This document shows, one piece after another, positions 34,660 to 44,953 of a stretch of 64,000 nucleotides of DNA. Under the pieces are notes generated by a model, which saw only the letters and a list, made by a program, of their open reading frames with translations, ran no database searches and was not told where the DNA came from. A program made the translations under genes and the position numbers. How positions within the stretch are numbered: the first letter of the stretch is position 1; each line of letters starts with the position of its first letter. Source of the DNA: Lentisphaera profundi (GTDB lineage Bacteria; Verrucomicrobiota; Lentisphaeria; Lentisphaerales; Lentisphaeraceae); the NCBI RefSeq assembly GCF_028728065.1, contig NZ_CP117812.1, forward strand, positions 744,001 through 808,000. Direction: 5' to 3'.

Positions 34660-34741
34660 AAAGAAAAAGTTTTTTGTGATTGTTCAAAATTAAAGCTCCG
34701 CTAATTTAAGCGAAAATAAAAAATATCAATAGGAAAGTACC

Positions 34742-35248
34742 ATGTTAAAAAAAGTTGAGCACGCCTTTGAAAGATTTCTTTTTGCCAGTCGTTGGCTTTT
34801 GGCGCCATTTTATATCGGTTTAGTCGTTGGCTTGGCCTTATTGCTTTTTAAATTTGCAAAAGAAGTCTGTCACCTGGTTACCATTGTAGGTAGTATCACA
34901 AAGCCCGATTTAATTATTTCGGTATTGACTCTGATTGATATATCATTGATTGCGAATCTTTTGGTGATTATCATATTCAGTGCCTATGAAAGTTTTGTTT
35001 CTAAAATTGATGTAGTGGTAGATGAAGATAAACCCGGCTGGATGGGGAAAGTGGGTTTTGGACAGTTGAAAATAAAACTGATTGGTTCAATTGTGGCAAT
35101 TTCATCAATTGAGTTATTAAAAGTTTTCATGCGCGAAGGAGCTTTAGACCCTGAAGAAGTTCGCTATAAAATTGCGATGCATATCACCTTTGTATTCTCT
35201 GGTCTAATGATGGCGATTATGGATTGGCTCTCATCAAAAAAGGATTAA
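34742..35248 (+). CDS. UPF0114 (YqhA-like) membrane protein
   Basis: 168 residues with about four membrane helices. The opening EHAFERFLFASRWLLAPFYIGLVVGL and VIIIFSAYESFVSKID blocks match the UPF0114/YqhA family, which has unknown function. The start is the ATG after GGAAAGTACC. It is the first of three tightly packed genes, ahead of a conserved unknown protein and thymidylate kinase, with only two bases to the next start. Confidence 0.88.
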   Translation: MLKKVEHAFERFLFASRWLLAPFYIGLVVGLALLLFKFAKEVCHLVTIVGSITKPDLIISVLTLIDISLIANLLVIIIFSAYESFVSKIDVVVDEDKPGWMGKVGFGQLKIKLIGSIVAISSIELLKVFMREGALDPEEVRYKIAMHITFVFSGLMMAIMDWLSSKKD

Positions 35249-35250
35249 TT

Positions 35251-35766
35251 ATGATTGAGACATTAAATAAATTTATGAAAGATAGTCAAGATCCTGCTTT
35301 AATAGAAACGTTTGAGAAGGCACCCTTCAGTAAAAGATTAGCTTTAAAACCTGCAAAAGCTGATTTAGTTCAAAAAGCAAAAGAAGTGATGTCAAAATCT
35401 AGCCTCTTGAAGAATTTGAAAGGAGCAAAGAAAGGTATGTTGGAATCGGCCTTTTATTTAGCCTGGGATTGTTTAGATGAAGGCCATGAGATTATCAGTA
35501 ATATTGCAGAACTTGATGCGAGTTATCTGCATTGTGTGATGCATCGAGTTGAAGGAGATATGCCTAACGCGTCCTATTGGTATAGGCGTTCAAGTGCTTG
35601 TGATTTACATGATGAATTAGCCAACTTAGTCGCAAATGTTATTCCAAGCTCCGCGGTGTTTTCGGATCCCGTTGAATATGGTAAAATGGAAAACAAAATG
35701 GGTTCAGAGTATAAAAAAGTTCGCCAGTATGAATTTGCTTTATATGTGAAGGAGATTGTCAAATAA
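35251..35766 (+). CDS. Conserved protein of unknown function (GHE/HRxEGD type)
   Basis: 171 residues from the ATG at 35251, preceded by AAAAAGGATTA. The LAWDCLDEGHEIISNI and YLHCVMHRVEGDMPNASYWYRR blocks match a widely spread bacterial family in which a histidine precedes a GD-x-x-N-A-x-Y-W-x-R-R pattern. It has no established role. The protein is helical and soluble. Sitting between a membrane protein and tmk, with one-base overlap to tmk, it is co-transcribed with nucleotide metabolism. Confidence 0.7.
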   Translation: MIETLNKFMKDSQDPALIETFEKAPFSKRLALKPAKADLVQKAKEVMSKSSLLKNLKGAKKGMLESAFYLAWDCLDEGHEIISNIAELDASYLHCVMHRVEGDMPNASYWYRRSSACDLHDELANLVANVIPSSAVFSDPVEYGKMENKMGSEYKKVRQYEFALYVKEIVK

Positions 35767-36398
35767 TGGATTGTTCACGTTTTATCGTCATCGAAGGAAG
35801 TGAAGGTGCAGGTAAAAGCACCGCCATCAAATTGATTAAAGAAATTTTGGAAAAACAAGGGCAAAAAGTAGTCTTGGCAAGAGAGCCAGGAGGCACGCCA
35901 ATGGCAGAAGATTTGCGCACGGTGGTAAAATCCGCTTCCTTAGAAGAAAAAGTTGATCCTAGAACAGAACTTTTGATTATGTACGCCGCTCGAGTGCAAT
36001 TGGTCGAGAATGTTATTAGGCCAGCCTTAGAAAGAGGTGAATGGCTTGTGTGCGATCGTTTCTTTTATTCAACCTGGGCTTATCAGGGTGGAGGTCGTGA
36101 ACTGGGTTTAGATTTAATAAAGCCCATTCACGATATTTGTTTAGCGGATATCAATCCAGGACTGACAATTTTCATGGACTTGGATCCTGAGTTGGGCTTA
36201 GAGCGTGCTCGAGGCCGTGGCGCCTTAGATCGTTTTGAGTTGGAACAAATTGATTTCTTTCACCGGACACGTGCCATGTATAGTCAGCTTTGCGAACAAC
36301 GCAAAGAGATGAGGAAACTTGATGCCTCACAAAGTATGGAAATGGTTCATCAGGATTTAACTAGTCTTGTACAGCCTTATGTTGAAGGACTGATTTAA
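35766..36398 (+). CDS. tmk: Thymidylate kinase
   Basis: 210 residues. P-loop EGSEGAGKST (10-19), AREPGGTP substrate region, and DRFFYSTWAYQGGGR, which holds the DR[YF] motif and the YQG base-binding part. The LID near RARGRGALDRFE supplies arginines. It phosphorylates dTMP to dTDP. Its ATG shares one base with the previous stop (TAATG). The chain ends in a final helix of the usual length for the family. Confidence 0.96.
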   Translation: MDCSRFIVIEGSEGAGKSTAIKLIKEILEKQGQKVVLAREPGGTPMAEDLRTVVKSASLEEKVDPRTELLIMYAARVQLVENVIRPALERGEWLVCDRFFYSTWAYQGGGRELGLDLIKPIHDICLADINPGLTIFMDLDPELGLERARGRGALDRFELEQIDFFHRTRAMYSQLCEQRKEMRKLDASQSMEMVHQDLTSLVQPYVEGLI

Positions 36399-36635
36399 GT
36401 CAAAGAGTATTTGTTCCGCTATTTCTTATGATTGGGGACGCCATTTTTTATTTACTTATTATAAAATTAAAAGAGGGCAGGGAGTTGATTTTTGATATAC
36501 AGGTACTTGGAGAGGATATTATGGGGAGTTGTCCTTGGGGATCAACTTGATTCGTTTATTTTACTAGCTTATAGTAAAATCTTATGCTTGAGGAAGTGTA
36601 TTGTTTTGAATTTCAAATTATAGCAGAGTGGATTT

Positions 36636-37358
36636 GTGGAGCGTTTTAAATACAATTATCATTTTCGTATCATTAGCTTTGCCTTGTGCTGGGTTTTTTC
36701 TTTATTAAGTCTATCTGCAAAGGAAGATCTTCAGTCCTGGAATCCTGTTCAGTTTAATTACAATATAGATGATACTTGGTCAGTTTCTATGCAATCTGAG
36801 TTGAGACTAGGTGGTGGTATTAACGAATATACTCAGCAAGTTCTAAAGCCAGGAGTGCATTATCGAATTGATGACGTATGGACAGTGTCCTTGGGTTACA
36901 AATATATCATCAAAAATCATGATGGTGATGAGCAAGACCTTTGGCAGGAATTAACCTATCACTGGGACTTGGGCAAACTCAAAGGAGCTCATCAATTTCG
37001 TATGGAAGAGCGTTTTCTTGATGATGTGGGGGGAGTTATTCCGAGAGCACGTTTTTTGAGTCATTTCTCTTATCCAATGGCTGAGACAGATTGGCATTAT
37101 GTAGGGTCCGGAGCTATTCGTTTTAATTTAGATGACAAAGGAGAGGGGCCTGTTGAAGGTTTTGAACAGACGCGCTTCTTTGCCGGCTTATCCCATCCAA
37201 TTGGTGAACGATCTAAAGTTGAATTTGGCTATCTATGGCGCTATGAACAGGAGCGAGAAGGTCCCAGTGTGAGTGACCACGCGATACATATTATGTGGGT
37301 GTTTAATTTTGGGCATGAAAGGGTTCCAAAACCTAAGCCAGCAAAACATTATCGTTAA
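36636..37358 (+). CDS. DUF2490-family outer-membrane beta-barrel protein
   Basis: 240 residues starting at GTG 36636. The N-terminal hydrophobic segment (FALCWVFSLLSLSA) is an export signal. The body alternates short beta strands (WSVSMQSELRLGGGINEYTQQ, WTVSLGYKYIIKNHDG, HQFRMEERFLDD) ending in a final strand HIMWVFNF. This is the DUF2490 pattern of barrels with unknown role. It stands alone, with 236 bases upstream (no gene visible, some inverted-repeat-like sequence) and no sign of an operon. Confidence 0.75.
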   Translation: MERFKYNYHFRIISFALCWVFSLLSLSAKEDLQSWNPVQFNYNIDDTWSVSMQSELRLGGGINEYTQQVLKPGVHYRIDDVWTVSLGYKYIIKNHDGDEQDLWQELTYHWDLGKLKGAHQFRMEERFLDDVGGVIPRARFLSHFSYPMAETDWHYVGSGAIRFNLDDKGEGPVEGFEQTRFFAGLSHPIGERSKVEFGYLWRYEQEREGPSVSDHAIHIMWVFNFGHERVPKPKPAKHYR

Positions 37359-37578
37359 TGTATTTGGATTTTTGTTGATTTAGCGGCGAAATCAATTTAA
37401 AAATACTAGCTTGTAATGAGCTATTGTAAGTAAAATCAGTTTTCATTGTATATGGATGACTTATTTGTCACCCCTTAGTTTATGACACAAATCTCTTAGT
37501 TCTTTGCTTAAAGAATTTGCTTTTTAGATAGATGAGTCAAGAATGTTTTAAGTTTAATTAATTCTATTGGAGAATGTA

Positions 37579-38016
37579 GTGAAAATATCTATTGCGTCGG
37601 ATCATGCAGGTTTTGAATTCAATGAAAAACTTAAAGATTACTTAGAATCTCAGGGGCATGAAATTAAGAGTTTTGGTTGTTCAAATTTAGATAGTTGTGA
37701 CTACCCAGATTTTGGTATTCCTGCAGCGAAAACTGTTTCTGATGGTGAAGCTGATCGTGCTATTTTAGTTTGTAATAATGGTATTGGTATGAGTATGCTA
37801 GCGAATAAACTCAATGGCGTTTTAGGTGCACTCGTCTATTCTGAAGAGACTGCGCGTATGACTCGTCAGCATCATGGATCAAATGTACTTTGTTTAGGTG
37901 CGGCTCAATTCAGTGAAGATGAATTGATGTCATTTATCAAAGTGTGGATGGAAACTGATTTCGAAGGTGGTCGTCACGGTCGTAGAATTGGTAAAGTCAC
38001 AGCTTTAGAGTCTTAG
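37579..38016 (+). CDS. rpiB: Ribose-5-phosphate isomerase B-like protein
   Basis: 145 residues from GTG at 37579 (GGAG six bases before); the longer TTG-start frame is unlikely. SDHAGF (7-12), VCNNGIGMSMLANK (64-77) and HHGSNVLCLGA are the RpiB signatures, but the usual C-G-T/S-G motif reads C65-N-N-G68, which is atypical. It interconverts ribulose- and ribose-5-phosphate or a related sugar. Its stop shares a base with the next gene's GTG (TAGTG), so it is co-translated with the ElyC-like gene. Confidence 0.88.
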   Translation: MKISIASDHAGFEFNEKLKDYLESQGHEIKSFGCSNLDSCDYPDFGIPAAKTVSDGEADRAILVCNNGIGMSMLANKLNGVLGALVYSEETARMTRQHHGSNVLCLGAAQFSEDELMSFIKVWMETDFEGGRHGRRIGKVTALES

Positions 38017-38759
38017 TGTTTTTTATAAAAAAAGCTGTCATTTTTTTTATTAACCCCCTCGTGTTATTTATCATAGCCCTTGGGGTTTCTTTTTATCTCT
38101 GGAAGAAGAAAGGCCAGAAGGATAAAGCTTACAAAATTGCTTTGTTGAGTTCAGTTTTTTTACTGCTGTTAAGTTTCCCTCCTATCAGTCATCTCATTGC
38201 AAGACCGCTTGAAATGCAGTATGCGCCAAGTTCGGATCATGATGACGCGGAATTCATTGCAGTCTTGGGTTCAGGGCATAGTTCTGAGTCGACTTGGCCA
38301 AATACAATAAAATTGAGCCGTACCGCGAGGTCGCGCTTAATGGAAGGATTGAGGCAAGCTCAATTGAATCCTCAAGCTAAATTCATTTTTTTTGGTTTTG
38401 GCATTAATGGCAAAGAAGCGCATGGTGAGATTATGAGTCAGGCTGCTGCGGAATTAGGCGTAGATCCCGAAAATATAATTTTTTCAATCGAACCTAGAGA
38501 CACCAATGAAGAAGCTTTGTTTGCGAAAGAAGTTTGCGGCGACCAAAAAATGTTGCTTGTTACAGATGCCACTCATACACCACGAGCGATGACTTTATTT
38601 AAAAGCCATGGCTTAAATGTTTTTGCCTGCCCCGCAAATTATGAATCTTATGGTGGCGCTTGGTTTGTGCCGATGCCGAGCGCAGAAGCCCTGGAGTTGA
38701 GTCGTAAATCAATTTATGAATATGTGGGTCTGATTTGGGTTAAGTTGAGAACTAAATAA
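38016..38759 (+). CDS. elyC: ElyC/YdcF-like DUF218 envelope protein
   Basis: 247 residues with two N-terminal membrane helices (about 1-55) and a DUF218 domain. VLGSGHSS (Rossmann-like nucleotide- or sugar-phosphate-binding start), RLMEGLRQAQLNP, FFGFGINGKEA, and LLVTDATHTPRAMTLFKSHGLN match Escherichia coli ElyC along their length. ElyC affects peptidoglycan and enterobacterial common antigen lipid carrier use. The GTG start overlaps rpiB by one base. The chemistry remains unknown in this family. Confidence 0.85.
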   Translation: MFFIKKAVIFFINPLVLFIIALGVSFYLWKKKGQKDKAYKIALLSSVFLLLLSFPPISHLIARPLEMQYAPSSDHDDAEFIAVLGSGHSSESTWPNTIKLSRTARSRLMEGLRQAQLNPQAKFIFFGFGINGKEAHGEIMSQAAAELGVDPENIIFSIEPRDTNEEALFAKEVCGDQKMLLVTDATHTPRAMTLFKSHGLNVFACPANYESYGGAWFVPMPSAEALELSRKSIYEYVGLIWVKLRTK

Positions 38760-38821
38760 TGTTTTAAGTTTGATTCTAGAAATATGGGCATAAGTTTGCC
38801 TTGATTAAATTTCAGGAGTAT

Positions 38822-39598
38822 ATGATGAATAGTGAATTTTGGCAGCAAATTCTACTTCAGGCAGAGAAGATGAAAAGCAATGAGCCGCGCTTAGCCAAGC
38901 TCGTAGATGAAGCCATTTTATCGAAGTCGAATTTAGCGGGAATTATTACGGTACGTTTAGCCGAACGCTTAGGTGAAAAACATTTAACGGCGCTTGATCT
39001 TGAGCAAATTTTCACAGACTTATATGAAGCGGATGAATTTTTAGCAGGTGCGGCAGAGATTGACCTTAAGGTGATTTGTGATCGTGACCCTGCGTGTAAT
39101 TGTTATGTAATTCCGCTCTTATACTATAAAGGTTTTCAAGCACTGCAAGCCTCGCGCTTGGCACATGTTTTATGGAAGCAAGGGCGAAAAAGTTTAGCTT
39201 TTCATATTCAGTCTCGCAATTCAGAAGCCTTTGGAGTCGATATTCACCCTGGCGCTCAATTTGGCACAGGTATTTTACTTGATCACGCCTCGTCTTTTGT
39301 CGCAGGTGAAACGGCGGTAGTAGGAAATGATGTTTCCATTTTACACGAAGTGACTTTAGGCGGTTCAGGTAAAGAATGTGGAGATCGCCATCCGAAAGTA
39401 GGCCATGGTGTCTTGATTGGTGCGGGAGCCAAATTATTAGGTAATATCAAGATTGGGGATGGAGCCAAGATTGGAGCTGGAAGTGTGGTGCTTGATGATG
39501 TTCCGGCTCATACTACGGTGGTAGGGGTACCTGCCAGGCCAGTAGGCAGACCTCAACATCAGAACCCTTCTAAGTACATGGATCATCATGTTGATTAA
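38822..39598 (+). CDS. cysE: Serine O-acetyltransferase
   Basis: 258 residues from ATG 38822 (AGGAG three bases before; a second ATG one codon later has better spacing). The N-terminal helical domain is followed by left-handed hexapeptide repeats from GVDIHPGAQFGTGILLDHA through VSILHEVTLGGSG and GDRHPKVGHGVLIGAGAKLLG to VGVPARPVG, all CysE hallmarks. It acetylates serine for cysteine synthesis. It follows elyC by 62 bases and may be transcribed with it. Confidence 0.95.
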   Translation: MMNSEFWQQILLQAEKMKSNEPRLAKLVDEAILSKSNLAGIITVRLAERLGEKHLTALDLEQIFTDLYEADEFLAGAAEIDLKVICDRDPACNCYVIPLLYYKGFQALQASRLAHVLWKQGRKSLAFHIQSRNSEAFGVDIHPGAQFGTGILLDHASSFVAGETAVVGNDVSILHEVTLGGSGKECGDRHPKVGHGVLIGAGAKLLGNIKIGDGAKIGAGSVVLDDVPAHTTVVGVPARPVGRPQHQNPSKYMDHHVD

Positions 39599-39629
39599 TC
39601 TGAGTCATAAAGGATAGTCAAAGAATTTT

Positions 39630-40692
<1,063 letters not shown>

Positions 40693-40768
40693 GCTTTTGC
40701 TTTAGCATTGAATTTTCGAACGCAGCTCATATTTTGAGTTGCGTTTTTTATTTAATAGAGGAATAGTA

Positions 40769-41032
40769 ATGAAAACTTTTGAAGGACTCTTTGAAGAGCT
40801 TAAGAAAAAAGCTGAAGCAGGCGATCCAAATTCTGGAACTGTTAAGGAACTCAATAAAGGAACACACTTTATTGGCAAGAAAATTGTTGAAGAGGCAGCT
40901 GAAGTATGGATGGCGGCTAAATTTGAAACTGATGATGATACAGCCTTAGAAATATCTCAACTTCTTTATCATCTTCAAGTGATGATGATTGATCAAAAAT
41001 TGACTTTAGAAGATGTTTACAAAAAGCTTTAG
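40769..41032 (+). CDS. hisE: Phosphoribosyl-ATP pyrophosphatase
   Basis: 87 residues from the ATG at 40769 (GAGGAATAGTA before it), ten codons inside the longer frame. The helical MazG-type fold is shown by [27 protein letters not shown] and [13 protein letters not shown]. The EISQLLYH form, rather than EAADLLYH, occurs in several phyla. It converts phosphoribosyl-ATP to phosphoribosyl-AMP in histidine synthesis. The other his genes are not in this window. Confidence 0.92.
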   Translation: MKTFEGLFEELKKKAEAGDPNSGTVKELNKGTHFIGKKIVEEAAEVWMAAKFETDDDTALEISQLLYHLQVMMIDQKLTLEDVYKKL

Positions 41033-41038
41033 TTTGTG

Positions 41039-41061
41039 GCCGGTTTAAACCGGCTTTTTTT
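41039..41061 (+). terminator. hisE terminator, ending at the next start codon
   Basis: GCCGGTTTAAACCGGC palindrome followed by about eight T. The ATG of the CobW gene starts on the next base, leaving no room for a ribosome-binding site on a readthrough transcript other than inside the hairpin. Confidence 0.75.
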
Positions 41062-41988
41062 ATGCGTACACAAGATAAAAAAATTCCCATTACGATACTT
41101 ACTGGCTTCTTAGGAGCGGGTAAAACGAGCCTGTTAAATAAACTGATTAAGTCTAGTGATAAAAAACTGGCACTTATTATCAATGAATTTGGTGAGTTAG
41201 GGATAGATGGTGAACTCGTCTGTGAAGCTGAAAATCAGATACTTGAGCTTAATAATGGTTGTCTATGTTGCACTGTTCAGGGAGACCTGACAAAAATACT
41301 GCTCCAGTTATATGCCAAGAAAGATAGCTTTGAGCAAATTGTTATTGAAACAACAGGTTTAGCGAATCCCGCACCTGTGGCTGAATTAATTTACTTTGAT
41401 CCACTGATTAATTCAAAGTTTTACGTAGATGGGATTATTACCGTATTTGATACTCTGAATGCAGAGCATGTCTTATCTAGTCCAGAAGGACTGAGCCAGA
41501 TCGTTTATGCGGATAAAGTACTTTTAAGTAAGTTAGATAAATGCGATAACTTTGATCCGAGTCAACTTTCTGAAATTAATCCATTAGCAGTTTATGAGAG
41601 ATGCGATCATGGTGAGCTTGTGGATTTGAATGCGCTATTAAATTTAGGTGGCTTCAATGTTGATAATTTAAGCAGTGAAATCAAAACGCATCTGCATAGT
41701 CATATGGGCTCTGTTTCTCTCAGTGGAGAGGGAGAACTCAATAATGCATGCTTTCGTCAGTGGATCGGTTCAGTTTTGTTTGATATGAGTGATGTGGTCT
41801 ATAGGATGAAAGGCATTGTTAACTTAAGCGGCGTTGAAGGTAGTACTATTTTTCAGTCGGTTCATCGTTTATTTGAAGATGAAAAAGCTGAGAAAGATTA
41901 CGGAAATGAAAATCGCGTCGTATTTATAGGCGAAGGCTTAAATGAAGATGTGCTAAAAAAAGGTTTTTTTACTTGTTTTAAAGAATAA
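41062..41988 (+). CDS. CobW/COG0523-family GTPase (metallochaperone-like)
   Basis: 308 residues. GFLGAGKTS P-loop (15-23), CLCC metal-binding motif (67-70) within NNGCLCCTV, VIETTGLANP, and an SKLDK (G4-like) motif, then a C-terminal CobW_C domain ending near residue 300. COG0523 GTPases insert or traffic Zn, Co or Ni. Its metal cannot be inferred. The ATG directly follows the T run of a terminator, so the gene may be leaderless or depend on readthrough. The upstream in-frame codons offer no alternative. Confidence 0.9.
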   Translation: MRTQDKKIPITILTGFLGAGKTSLLNKLIKSSDKKLALIINEFGELGIDGELVCEAENQILELNNGCLCCTVQGDLTKILLQLYAKKDSFEQIVIETTGLANPAPVAELIYFDPLINSKFYVDGIITVFDTLNAEHVLSSPEGLSQIVYADKVLLSKLDKCDNFDPSQLSEINPLAVYERCDHGELVDLNALLNLGGFNVDNLSSEIKTHLHSHMGSVSLSGEGELNNACFRQWIGSVLFDMSDVVYRMKGIVNLSGVEGSTIFQSVHRLFEDEKAEKDYGNENRVVFIGEGLNEDVLKKGFFTCFKE

Positions 41989-42063
41989 AATGTAGTGAAA
42001 GTTTAATTGGGTTATATTGTTTTTTATATTTAAAAAGTTCTAACTATATCTGGAGAGATGCAA

Positions 42064-43461
42064 ATGAGTAATGTGACAGAACCTTTAAGTACAATGGAAA
42101 AGGCTCTTGAAGTTAATCTCGACAATCGAATTTATGGGACCTTTGCAGAAATTGGAGCTGGGCAAGAAGTCGTACGTTGGTTTTTTCAGGCGGGGGCATC
42201 AGCAGGGACAATAGCAAAAAGTATTTCTGCCTACGATATGGTGGTGAGTGATTCTATCTATGGTAAGTGTCAGCGTTATGTAGGTCAACAACGTTTGCAG
42301 GATATGCTTGATTATGAGTATGATTTAAATATAAAAAGACTCGAGTATGGTCGTGGCGATAGTACGTGCTTCTTTTCTTTTGCAGATACCGTGTCAGCAC
42401 GAAATTTTTCAGGAACAAATAAATGCCACGGTTGGTTAGGGATTAAATTCCAGTCACGACCCGGCGATGACTTTAGTCAAATTATTATCCATGTTAATTT
42501 AAAAGATAAAACCAACTCTTTACAGCAAGAGGCCTTGGGCATTGTTGGGGTGAATTTAATTCACGCGGCATTTCATTTAGCGCACAGAACAGATGATTTA
42601 TTAGAATCACTTTTAGATAATCTGAGTAGAGATCGCATTGAAATTGATATGGTTGAATTCAAAGGTATTGAATTTCGCCGTGTAGACAATCGCTTAATGT
42701 TATTGCACCTCGTGAAATTAGGTTTGAGTGATGCGGCGATGTTTGGCCCGGATAAGTCAGTGCTCTTGCCTTCTTCGGTCTTTTATAAAAAATCAGTTGT
42801 TGTAGAAAGAGGGAGTTTTCGCCCCGTTTGTAATGTCAATATAGATATTATGGAAACAGCGCTAGAGCAGTTTTCAGAAGATATAAAAGTTGATCGCGAT
42901 GAGATTATTCCGATCATGGAAATCACTATGAATAATCTGATGCAAGATTGTGGTAGTATTGATTTACATGATTTTCTTGCACGAGCCGATATGTTAGCGG
43001 CTTCTGGCTACAAAGTTTTAATATCAAATTATAAAGAATATTACCGTTTAGGGCACTATTTGCGCATGAATACCAATCGCCCAGTGGCTATAGCAATGGG
43101 GGCATCTAGCTTGATAGAACTCTTTAATTATGAGTATTATCAAAATTTAGAAGGTGGAATACTCGAGGCTATGGGGCGTTTGTTTAAGCATCAAATATGT
43201 CTTTATGTTTATCCATGGCTCTATAAGAAAGAGTTGATTACCGTAGAGACTTTCAAAGTCGAGCCCCGTTTACAATTGCTCTTTGATTTTATTAAGCAGC
43301 ATGGAAAACTGAAGGATATCACCAGCTATAACCCAGATTTTTTACCGGTTTATTCTCGTAAGGTTCTGAAAAAAATTGCCAATGGTGAAGCAGGTTGGGA
43401 AGACGATGTTCCGGAAGCGGTAGCGGAAGTCATTAAAAAACGAAAGTATTTTCTGAGTTAA
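42064..43461 (+). CDS. Widely conserved protein of unknown function
   Basis: 465 residues; the start is the ATG at 42064 with GGAG eight bases before, rather than 42058. Opening motifs LDNRIYGTFAEIGAGQEVVRWFF and SAYDMVVSDSIYGKCQRYV, later HGWLGIKFQ, NLIHAAFHL, DMVEFKGIEF, and VERGSFRP are shared by a large bacterial family that many annotations label loosely (as a nucleotidyltransferase or receptor). I do not know a verified function. No signal peptide. It precedes the efflux operon by about 100 bases but has no clear connection to it. Confidence 0.75.
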   Translation: MSNVTEPLSTMEKALEVNLDNRIYGTFAEIGAGQEVVRWFFQAGASAGTIAKSISAYDMVVSDSIYGKCQRYVGQQRLQDMLDYEYDLNIKRLEYGRGDSTCFFSFADTVSARNFSGTNKCHGWLGIKFQSRPGDDFSQIIIHVNLKDKTNSLQQEALGIVGVNLIHAAFHLAHRTDDLLESLLDNLSRDRIEIDMVEFKGIEFRRVDNRLMLLHLVKLGLSDAAMFGPDKSVLLPSSVFYKKSVVVERGSFRPVCNVNIDIMETALEQFSEDIKVDRDEIIPIMEITMNNLMQDCGSIDLHDFLARADMLAASGYKVLISNYKEYYRLGHYLRMNTNRPVAIAMGASSLIELFNYEYYQNLEGGILEAMGRLFKHQICLYVYPWLYKKELITVETFKVEPRLQLLFDFIKQHGKLKDITSYNPDFLPVYSRKVLKKIANGEAGWEDDVPEAVAEVIKKRKYFLS

Positions 43462-43558
43462 TTTTTCTTTACTTATGAACACAACTGGACGTGCATAACT
43501 GGGATAAGTGAATAAAAGACGTATTTTTAAAGTATTATTAGGAATAATAGGATTTTGT

Positions 43559-44953
43559 ATGAGAAAATATTTTTACAGCATTTTTTTTGCACTGGCTCTG
43601 AGCTCGTGTAGTTCTTGGGATGCTTTAGATAAAGAAGAGATGGACGATGCACCCGTGGATGAAAATGTCCAAGCACGTTGGCTAGGGGAAGGTAAAGAAA
43701 AAACTGAGATTGGAGAAGATTGGTGGCATGCCTTTGGTGACCCTGAGCTTGATCGCCTCATTAAAAAAGCGGCAATCGATAGTTTTGATTTAACATTAGC
43801 ACGAAATCGTGTGCTCCTTGCGCAGAAAGAATTGTCTTTAGCTCAATCTGAAGGGCAAATTTCAGGAGAGCTAAACCTTTCACAAGATTTTAACCGAGTC
43901 AATCGTGATAGTGGTACTAATAAAGAAGCCATTGCAGGTGGATCCTTAAGTTGGCAGGCGGATATTTGGGGCCGGATCTCTAGTCTTTCTGCAGGTGCTT
44001 TAGCGGAGTATCAAGCAACTCAGGCAGATTATGATGCTGTCGTCTTACAGATGGTCTATCAGGTAGCAGTCGCTTACTTTAGCTTGCGTGAATATGATGA
44101 ATTGATCACTTTGCATAATGATGCGCTGATGATTTCAGATAAATTGTACCTTTACTATAAAGTTCGTTACGAAAGTGGTTTAGAAAGTGATGAATTATTT
44201 CTCGCACAGGAAGCTGAGAATTTAAGACTCAAAGCGAATGTAAAAGATTTAGAGCGTTTACGTCATTTACAACAAAATACACTTGCGACGCTGATGGGGG
44301 AGATTCCTGGAAGTTTTAAACTGAAGCCGAAAAATTTATCTACCGCAGTGTCTTTTGTGAAGCAACCTGATGTATTGAATGCCAACTTATTAGAACGTCG
44401 ACCAGATTTGGTAGCAGCCGAGCTCCGTATAAAAAGTGCATGGAATTATAAAGAAGCGGCTAGAGCGGCACATTTACCCGACGTTTCAGTGACTTTGACG
44501 GGGGCAACTGACTCGAGTTCAATCTCTGGCTTGTTTAGTGACTGGGTAGTAGGGATAATGCCGAGTATTAATTTTCCTATATTGGATCCCACTCTTGATT
44601 CACAAGAAGCAATAGCTCGAGTCAAACTTAAGAATGCCGAAGATGTCTACCGAAAAACGGTTTCAACTGCCATTGGCGAAGTTCAGAATGCGATTATAAA
44701 TTTACAGAAGTATGAAGAACGCCGCTTATTAGAATTGCAAAGGCTTGAACGTTTACTAAAAGCTCAAGAAAAGTCTCAAGTACGTTTGGAAAATGGACTT
44801 ATTACCCAGTTAGAATTACTTCAATACCAAAGAGAAGTACTGGCGTCTCGTGAAGATGTACTCAATTTAAAAATGCTATTACTTAGCGAAACAATAACTT
44901 TATATAACGCCCTTGGAGGACCATGGAAAATATCTCAAAATCAAGAAGACTAA
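43559..44953 (+). CDS. RND efflux outer-membrane factor lipoprotein (TolC/NodT family)
   Basis: 464 residues from ATG 43559, 17 codons inside the longer frame. Signal ends in lipobox LSSC (Cys ~17). TolC-type repeats follow: DWWHAFGDPELDRLIKKA, LARNRVLLAQKELSL, RRPDLVAAELRIKSAWNYKEAARAAHLPDVSVT. This forms the outer-membrane exit duct. It is the first gene of a three-gene operon and overlaps the adaptor gene by 31 bases. The lipid anchor is typical of OprM-like members. Confidence 0.9.
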   Translation: MRKYFYSIFFALALSSCSSWDALDKEEMDDAPVDENVQARWLGEGKEKTEIGEDWWHAFGDPELDRLIKKAAIDSFDLTLARNRVLLAQKELSLAQSEGQISGELNLSQDFNRVNRDSGTNKEAIAGGSLSWQADIWGRISSLSAGALAEYQATQADYDAVVLQMVYQVAVAYFSLREYDELITLHNDALMISDKLYLYYKVRYESGLESDELFLAQEAENLRLKANVKDLERLRHLQQNTLATLMGEIPGSFKLKPKNLSTAVSFVKQPDVLNANLLERRPDLVAAELRIKSAWNYKEAARAAHLPDVSVTLTGATDSSSISGLFSDWVVGIMPSINFPILDPTLDSQEAIARVKLKNAEDVYRKTVSTAIGEVQNAIINLQKYEERRLLELQRLERLLKAQEKSQVRLENGLITQLELLQYQREVLASREDVLNLKMLLLSETITLYNALGGPWKISQNQED

